Below are positions 15,321 through 19,482 of a stretch of DNA of 19,482 nucleotides, one piece after another. A model generated the notes under the pieces. The model was not told where the DNA came from. It was given only the letters and a program-made list of their open reading frames with translations, and made no database searches. The stretch covers positions 1 to 19,482 of the forward strand of contig CBDTYW010000038.1 in NCBI GenBank assembly GCA_965364735.1. Reading direction: 5' to 3'. This stretch comes from CBDTYW01 sp965364735 (GTDB taxonomy: Bacteria; Actinomycetota; Nitriliruptoria; Nitriliruptorales; Nitriliruptoraceae). The stretch's first letter is position 1. Each line of letters begins with the position of its first letter. The translations under genes were made by a program, and so were the position numbers.

Positions 15321-16093
15321 GCGGCACCGAGATGACTGGCGACGTGACCCAGCGCGACCGCAGCAACGCCGCGATCGACGTGATCGAGCTGCACAAGTCC
15401 TTCGGGGACCTCAAGGTCCTGAAGGGCATCGACTTCCACGTGGGCGCGGGCGAGGTCGTCTGCGTGATCGGGCCGTCGGGCTCGGGCAAGTCCACGCTGC
15501 TGCGCTGCGTCAACCGGCTCGAGGAACCGACGTCGGGGCGCATCTTCGTCGGCGGCATCGAGGTCACGGACCTGGACTGTGAGCTCGACGCGATCCGTGC
15601 CCACATCGGCATGGTCTTCCAGCAGTTCAACCTCTTCCCGCACATCAACGTCATGCGCAACCTCATGATCGCGCAGCGGAAGGTCCTGAAGCGATCCTCG
15701 GACGAGGCGAAGGAGATCGCTCACCGCAACCTCGAGCGGGTCGGGCTGTCCGACAAGGCCACCGCCTTTCCGGGGCAGCTCTCCGGCGGGCAGAAGCAGC
15801 GCGTCGCGATCGCGCGGGCGCTGTCGATGAGCCCGGCGATGATGCTGTTCGACGAGCCGACGTCGGCGCTGGACCCCGAGCTCGTCGGTGAGGTCCTCAC
15901 CGTCATGCGCGGGCTCGCCGACGAGGGCATGACGATGATGGTCGTCACCCACGAGATGGGGTTCGCCCGAGAGGTCGCCGACCGGGTCGTCTTCATGGAC
16001 GGTGGCGTCGTCGTCGAGGAGGGCCCGCCGGCCGAGCTCCTCGGCAACCCGCAGGAGGATCGGACCAAGCAGTTCCTCTCCATGGTCCTCTAG
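15317..16093 (+). CDS. Polar amino-acid ABC transporter ATP-binding protein
   Basis: Cytoplasmic ATPase subunit that powers the uptake system of the two preceding genes. Its 258 residues show Walker A GPSGSGKST (52-60), the Q-loop in MVFQQFNLFPH (about 99-109), signature LSGGQ (155-159), Walker B MMLFDE (175-180, catalytic Glu180), the D-loop SALD and the switch His212 in VVTHEMGFA. The FNLFPH and THEMGFAREVADRV segments are characteristic of the GlnQ/HisP group. The N-terminal 18 residues are an extra hydrophilic tail. The ATG overlaps the permease stop by four bases. All key residues are intact. Confidence 0.96.
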   Translation: MSGTEMTGDVTQRDRSNAAIDVIELHKSFGDLKVLKGIDFHVGAGEVVCVIGPSGSGKSTLLRCVNRLEEPTSGRIFVGGIEVTDLDCELDAIRAHIGMVFQQFNLFPHINVMRNLMIAQRKVLKRSSDEAKEIAHRNLERVGLSDKATAFPGQLSGGQKQRVAIARALSMSPAMMLFDEPTSALDPELVGEVLTVMRGLADEGMTMMVVTHEMGFAREVADRVVFMDGGVVVEEGPPAELLGNPQEDRTKQFLSMVL

Positions 16094-16117
16094 GGACGGG
16101 ACCTTCGGCCCTTTCCC
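16094..16117 (+). terminator. Weak imperfect hairpin after the ABC operon
   Basis: Directly after the ATPase stop, gggac and tttccc flank an inner gggacc-ttc-ggccc stem with a bulge. It could end the transporter transcript, but the stem is imperfect and the T content modest. Confidence 0.3.
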
Positions 16118-16167
16118 GGGTTGTGCGCGACGCCGACCATGGAGGTCAGTCGAGCTGAGGTCCCGTC

Positions 16168-16788
16168 ATGACCGTCGTCCCCGTCGATCCCCGTCCGATC
16201 CGCGTCGACAGGCAGGATCTCACCGTCCTCGCGATCGACGAGTGCATGCGGCTGCTCCGCGCGTCCCCGATGGGCCGGCTCGCCTTCGTCGACGAGGACG
16301 CCACCGTGCACGTGCTGCCGGTGAACCACCACGTCGACGGGTTCGACGTCTACTTCCGCAGCGCGCCGGGGTCCAAGCTGGAAGCTGCGCGATCGTCCGC
16401 GTCTGCGGCGTTCGAGGTCGACGGGATCGACGAGATCCGCAAGCTGGGCTGGAGCGTGGTCGTCCGCGGCAAGGTGGAGATGGCGACTGAAGTCGAGATC
16501 GGTCACCTGCGCGGCGTCGGGCTCCGCCCATGGGCGAGCGGGACGATGCGACCGCATTGGCTGGTCGTCCGGGCACACGAGGTGACGGGTCGCTCGATCC
16601 GTCGGCCCGCGGGTCCCGCCGGACCGGCCGAGCCCACGCACCGCGCCATCGTGCGCGTCCGTGACGGCGAGGCGCACCTCGAGTGCGGGTGCGGCTGGTC
16701 GAGCCGCACTGGTCAGGCACGTGACCCGCTGGCCCGCGCGCTGATGCGGGCGGACTGGGTCGACCACGTCACCGCGATCGATTCGTGA
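16168..16788 (+). CDS. Pyridoxamine 5'-phosphate oxidase-like split-barrel protein
   Basis: A probable flavin- or F420-binding protein of 206 residues, soluble, with no export signal. The first two thirds match the PPOX-like split beta-barrel group: an opening helix IDECMRLLRASPMGRLAF (about 23-40), LPVNHHVDGFDVYFRSAPGSK (about 50-70), AAFEVDGIDE, and GWSVVVRGKVE (about 94-104). This type is common in actinobacteria as proteins of unknown substrate, sometimes acting on F420- or heme-linked compounds. The last 40 residues form a separate short unit with ECGCGWSS and a closing DHV, unlike a plain PPOX domain. GAGG lies about nine bases before the ATG. The last 20 bases overlap the end of the convergent glycosidase gene. 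Confidence 0.87.
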   Translation: MTVVPVDPRPIRVDRQDLTVLAIDECMRLLRASPMGRLAFVDEDATVHVLPVNHHVDGFDVYFRSAPGSKLEAARSSASAAFEVDGIDEIRKLGWSVVVRGKVEMATEVEIGHLRGVGLRPWASGTMRPHWLVVRAHEVTGRSIRRPAGPAGPAEPTHRAIVRVRDGEAHLECGCGWSSRTGQARDPLARALMRADWVDHVTAIDS

Positions 16789-18697
16789 TCGCGGTCGCGG
16801 TGCTCTCGGTGACGGCGGCCTCGCCGCCTGCCACCATGACGGCGGTGATGGAGCCTGCTTCGCGCTGAAGCCACGCGCGCAGCGCCGGTGCCCGCATGAG
16901 GTCATCCGGGTCGGTCAGGACGAGCACGGCGTCCAGCGCGACCGCGGCGACGCCGGCAGCCAGGGCGTCGGCGTAGCCGTGGCCTGACGCGACGACGATC
17001 CGGGCGTGGCTCGCGCCACGTCCCACGGAGCGGTCGGCGACCGCGACGGTCGTCTCCCAGCGGTCTGCCCCGGCAACCCGCTCGACGTCGTGGGCCTCGG
17101 CCAGCCTGCGCTCGACGTCGCTCCCCACGGCCGCGTTCCCACCGACGATCGTCAGGGCTGCGTCGGCGAGCTGACCAGCCAAGATCTGGGCGGTGGCGTC
17201 GGGGATGGCGTCGACGTCGACGAGGAGAACGGCGCGCGGAGCCCCTCCGGAGCCGACCAGGTTGGTCGCAACCAGGGCGTCGGGCCAGTCGCGGCCAGAC
17301 GCGACGACGGCACCGTCGGTCACCGCGCCCGCCTTGATGGCTGCCCGGGCGACGACCGCCGAGGTCTCCCAGCGGTCGCCGCCCCCCAGCCGCGTGACGG
17401 TGATGCCGAGGTCGCGGAGCTGCTGGACGACGCGACGTGACACGGCGGCCTCACCGCCGACGACGTGGACGTCGGTGACGTGGAGGCGCGTGAGCTCCGT
17501 CGCCACCACGTCCGGCAGATCATCGGTCGCGGTGAGCAGCAGCGGGCCATCCGTGGCGACCGCGAGCGCGGCCGCCCCGAGCGCGTCGGCGAAGTCGTCG
17601 CCGCGTGCGATGACCGCGTGATCAGCGTGGGGAAACGCCTCGCGCGACCACGCTGCCGACGTCGCATGCCGGTCGTCCCCGGCGATGCGGATGTGGCCGT
17701 CAGACGTCGGGGTCACGTCGCTGAAGGCGTCGCTCGAGGCGAAGTCCGTCCAGCCGCGGGCCGCGGAGTCGGTCGACGTGACGCGCCAGTCGTAGTCGCT
17801 GCCGTCGTGGTCGTCCCGGCGATGCGTGTCGAAGGCCATCCAGAGCGTGATGTCAGGGAGCCGCGTCGGGATGCGGGCAGCGGCCGTGCGGTACCAGGCT
17901 GCCTTGTCACCGGGGTTGCGCTCGAGGACGCCGAACTCGCCGACCATCGCCGGGACGGAACGTCCGCCGGCCCACGCGTGGAAGTCCGCGAAGATCTCGT
18001 CGACATGGCGCCAGTCCGCGTCGGCGCGGCCAGGTGCCCAGTTGAACCCGTCCGCGCAGACCCAGTCGACGTGGGCATCTCCGGGGTAGTAGTCGAGCGC
18101 GCGCTGGTCGGCCCAGTCCGAGAACCCGTAGGCCGTCGGACACCACACGAACTCGACCGCGTCGGCGCCCCGCTCACGGAAGATCGTGCGGACACGCTTC
18201 CACGCCGCGATGAAGGCCGCCGGGCTGTGCACGAGCGCGCTGTTGTGTGTCGCGTCCATCTCCCAGAACCAGCGGAGCAGGACGGGCTCGCCGAACGCCG
18301 CGAGACGATCCGCGGTCGCGGTGATGTGGCCGTCCCAGACCCCGTCGCGGACCTCGACGGTGTCCGACGGCGCCCACGAGATCATCGACCAGCGTCCGGC
18401 GTCGGCGTTCGCCTGCTCCCGCGCGGTGGGCAGGGTGGCGTCCCAGGAGTGGTACCACCCGGCCACGTCGTAGGGGCGGCCGGCGAGCTCTTCCCGGCTC
18501 GCGACCGCTGCGGAGACGGCCTCGTGCGTCGTGTCGCCCCCGTCGGGCAGCACGAAGGCGCCCAGGAGGCGTCGTTGCTGGGCGGCGGCGGTGATCGCTG
18601 GGGGAGCTTCGGCCGCGGTCACCGGCATGGCTGGCCCGGTGACCAGACAGAGGCCCACCAACAGCGCCCAGCACTGGCGTGTCCACGACCCCCTCAC
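16769..18697 (-). CDS. Secreted GH26-like glycosidase with three CWB2 repeats
   Basis: A 642-residue surface enzyme. The GTG at 18697 is preferred because GGGGAG lies five bases before it; a GTG at 18703 overlaps that site. A signal peptide (about 1-29, core WALLVGLCLVTG, cleavage near VTAAEA) is followed by a GH26-type barrel at about 44-325. LLRWFWEMD gives the likely acid/base Glu146, and MVGEFG the likely nucleophile Glu254; DGFNWAP and a WAP segment are also family-like. GH26 enzymes usually cleave beta-mannans or related beta-glycans. Residues 337-642 form three CWB2 repeats (openings at RIAGDDRHATSA, RLGGGDRWETSA and RVAGADRWETTV), so the enzyme is probably held on the wall. Substrate may be a host or environmental glycan or the cell's own polymer. 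Confidence 0.9.
   Translation of the reverse strand: MRGSWTRQCWALLVGLCLVTGPAMPVTAAEAPPAITAAAQQRRLLGAFVLPDGGDTTHEAVSAAVASREELAGRPYDVAGWYHSWDATLPTAREQANADAGRWSMISWAPSDTVEVRDGVWDGHITATADRLAAFGEPVLLRWFWEMDATHNSALVHSPAAFIAAWKRVRTIFRERGADAVEFVWCPTAYGFSDWADQRALDYYPGDAHVDWVCADGFNWAPGRADADWRHVDEIFADFHAWAGGRSVPAMVGEFGVLERNPGDKAAWYRTAAARIPTRLPDITLWMAFDTHRRDDHDGSDYDWRVTSTDSAARGWTDFASSDAFSDVTPTSDGHIRIAGDDRHATSAAWSREAFPHADHAVIARGDDFADALGAAALAVATDGPLLLTATDDLPDVVATELTRLHVTDVHVVGGEAAVSRRVVQQLRDLGITVTRLGGGDRWETSAVVARAAIKAGAVTDGAVVASGRDWPDALVATNLVGSGGAPRAVLLVDVDAIPDATAQILAGQLADAALTIVGGNAAVGSDVERRLAEAHDVERVAGADRWETTVAVADRSVGRGASHARIVVASGHGYADALAAGVAAVALDAVLVLTDPDDLMRAPALRAWLQREAGSITAVMVAGGEAAVTESTATAITNRSR
16771..16795. 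terminator. Shared hairpin across two convergent stop codons
   Basis: A 9-bp perfect inverted repeat (accgcgatc at 16771-16779, gatcgcggt at 16787-16795) with a 7-base loop spans both stop codons of the overlapping convergent genes. It could serve as a two-way terminator or 3'-end protector, though neither side has a T-tract. Confidence 0.5.
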
Positions 18698-18716
18698 GAC
18701 CACTCCCCGTGGCGAA

Positions 18717-18740
18717 GTCAGGATCGCCAGCGGTCAGGAT
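18717..18740. repeat. Direct repeat over the glycosidase promoter
   Basis: gtcaggat occurs twice (18717-18724 and 18733-18740), 16 bases apart, the second copy covering the -10 box of the minus-strand promoter. Two same-facing sites about one and a half helical turns apart may be a regulator site or chance. Confidence 0.35.
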
Positions 18741-18763
18741 ACCCGACTGGACGAACCAGACAA
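18736..18763 (-). promoter_or_regulatory. Promoter of the GH26-like glycosidase gene
   Basis: On the minus strand, TTGTCT (18758-18763) and TATCCT (18736-18741) are separated by 16 bases. RNA would start near 18729, giving a leader of about 32 bases with a good ribosome-binding site. This is the best sigma-70-type promoter in the window. Confidence 0.55.
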
Positions 18764-18778
18764 TGCAACGAAAACGCG

Positions 18779-18813
18779 TCAGCGGCAGCGCCCCGAAGGT
18801 GCGCTGCCGCTGA
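18779..18813 (-). terminator. Intrinsic terminator of the choice-of-anchor-P gene
   Basis: A 13-bp perfect stem (tcagcggcagcgc and gcgctgccgctga) with a 9-base loop begins 26 bases after the minus-strand stop. It is followed on that strand by CGCGTTTTCGTT, a short U-run. It separates the gene from the glycosidase promoter. Confidence 0.8.
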
Positions 18814-18839
18814 TGGTGCGGACGTTGTGTGGTCCCGCC

Positions 18840-19482
18840 TCAGCACTTGGCGCTTGCGACGACCTCACCGAGCACGGTGCTGCCGACGCCGACGAGGTCG
18901 ATTCGTGCGATCCGACGCGTCACCGTGACGGTGCCGTCCGGCGCCGTCTCCGTGAAGGTCTCGTTCAGGACGATCTCACCCAGCCCACCCGGAAGGGTGA
19001 TGGCGAACTCGGATTCGATCGGCCCGCCGGAGGCCAGCGTCGTGGCGCCCAGGACCACTGAGTACGCGGCGATGCCGCCCGTCGACGTGGTCGTCGGCGT
19101 CGCGCCCGGACCGGTGCACGAGGCCCCGACGTCAGCTGACGCACCCGTGAGCGCCAAGCCGATGGTCAGCGTGGGGCTGTCGAGCAGCGCGTCAGTGAAC
19201 TCGGCGTGCGCTGCGCCGTGGTCCGGGCCGGCGTCCGTGGTGGTCGAGGCTCCCTCGACGAAGAGCGAGTCCGCACCGATCGAACCTCCCAGCGTGATCG
19301 GCGACAGCGTCGCGGTGTCGTCGGCGCACGGGTCGAGCGGGTCGTTGGACGTCACGAGGTCGAAGTCGCCCAAGCTCCCGCCGGTGACCTGGATCGCCGT
19401 TGCCCGACAACCGAATGCCGGCGGGACGTGGGTCTCGTCGTTGTCCTCGGGGTCGTAGGTGGCCGGGTTGGATGGGTCGCCG
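18840..19482 (-). CDS. Choice-of-anchor-P-type surface protein, N-terminus outside the window
   Basis: The frame is open to the window edge, so about 213 C-terminal residues are seen and the start is missing. The visible part opens with NPATYDPEDNDETHVPPAF, continues with FGCRATAIQV, then beta-strand-rich sequence with spaced Cys residues (PCADDTATL, GASCTGPG). It ends in IVLNETFTET, RIARIDLVG and the terminal VLGEVVASAKC. This layout, with LNE, a run of beta strands and a final A-K-x-C, matches the actinobacterial choice-of-anchor-P domain found in secreted, variously anchored proteins. Function is unknown; probably an extracellular structural or adhesive beta-domain. An internal TTG start at 19373 is not credible since the domain clearly extends upstream. 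Confidence 0.82.
   Translation of the reverse strand, partial: GDPSNPATYDPEDNDETHVPPAFGCRATAIQVTGGSLGDFDLVTSNDPLDPCADDTATLSPITLGGSIGADSLFVEGASTTTDAGPDHGAAHAEFTDALLDSPTLTIGLALTGASADVGASCTGPGATPTTTSTGGIAAYSVVLGATTLASGGPIESEFAITLPGGLGEIVLNETFTETAPDGTVTVTRRIARIDLVGVGSTVLGEVVASAKC

Noticed and set aside
17465..18928. A 487-codon open frame on the plus strand opposite the GH26-like gene
   Set aside because: Shadow of the glycosidase and its promoter and terminator region; no RBS and no recognisable domain.
1..19482. CRISPR array, insertion sequence, toxin-antitoxin or phage-defence system
   Set aside because: No regular spaced repeats, transposase, nuclease or toxin motifs were found on either strand.

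Overview
The window is GC-rich DNA of the high-GC actinobacterial type: codon third positions are almost all G or C, GTG starts are common, coding density is high, and many genes are translationally coupled through ATGA, GTGA or TGATG overlaps. A PdtaR-like ANTAR response regulator, a secretome rich in type-2 cell-wall-binding (CWB2) repeats and a choice-of-anchor-P protein all point to Actinomycetota. A deep-branching group such as Nitriliruptoria or Euzebyales is possible, but that is inference. Both ends cut genes: the window opens inside hutH and closes inside a surface-protein gene on the minus strand.

Region 1 (2-4870, plus) is a histidine-utilisation operon, hutH-hutU-hutI-hutG. It takes histidine through urocanate, imidazolonepropionate and formiminoglutamate to glutamate plus formamide. 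Four bases beyond it, convergent on the minus strand, lies a coupled pair: a lone Rieske non-heme-iron oxygenase and a small cupin-like, possibly HutD-like, protein.

Region 2 (6392-12182, minus) encodes envelope proteins: a very large secreted M6 (immune-inhibitor-A type) metallopeptidase with three C-terminal CWB2 repeats, and a lipoprotein polysaccharide deacetylase. A class I tRNA with anticodon CAA follows on the plus strand.

Region 3 (12553-16093, plus) holds a 106-residue coiled-coil protein coupled to a PdtaR-like ANTAR response regulator. After it comes a polar amino-acid ABC transporter (lipoprotein, permease, ATPase), with a strong hairpin between the lipoprotein and permease genes.

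Region 4 (16168-19482) has a flavin/F420 split-barrel protein on the plus strand whose end overlaps a convergent GH26-like glycosidase carrying three CWB2 repeats. An intrinsic terminator and the cut choice-of-anchor-P gene follow.

There are no CRISPR arrays, insertion sequences, integrases or phage genes. No gene-free stretch exceeds 300 bases; the longest is about 184 bases after the tRNA. I do not see a clear new defence or mobile system. The best leads are the orphan Rieske/cupin pair beside the hut operon, the class I tRNA with a CAA anticodon, and the coiled-coil/ANTAR pair without a kinase.
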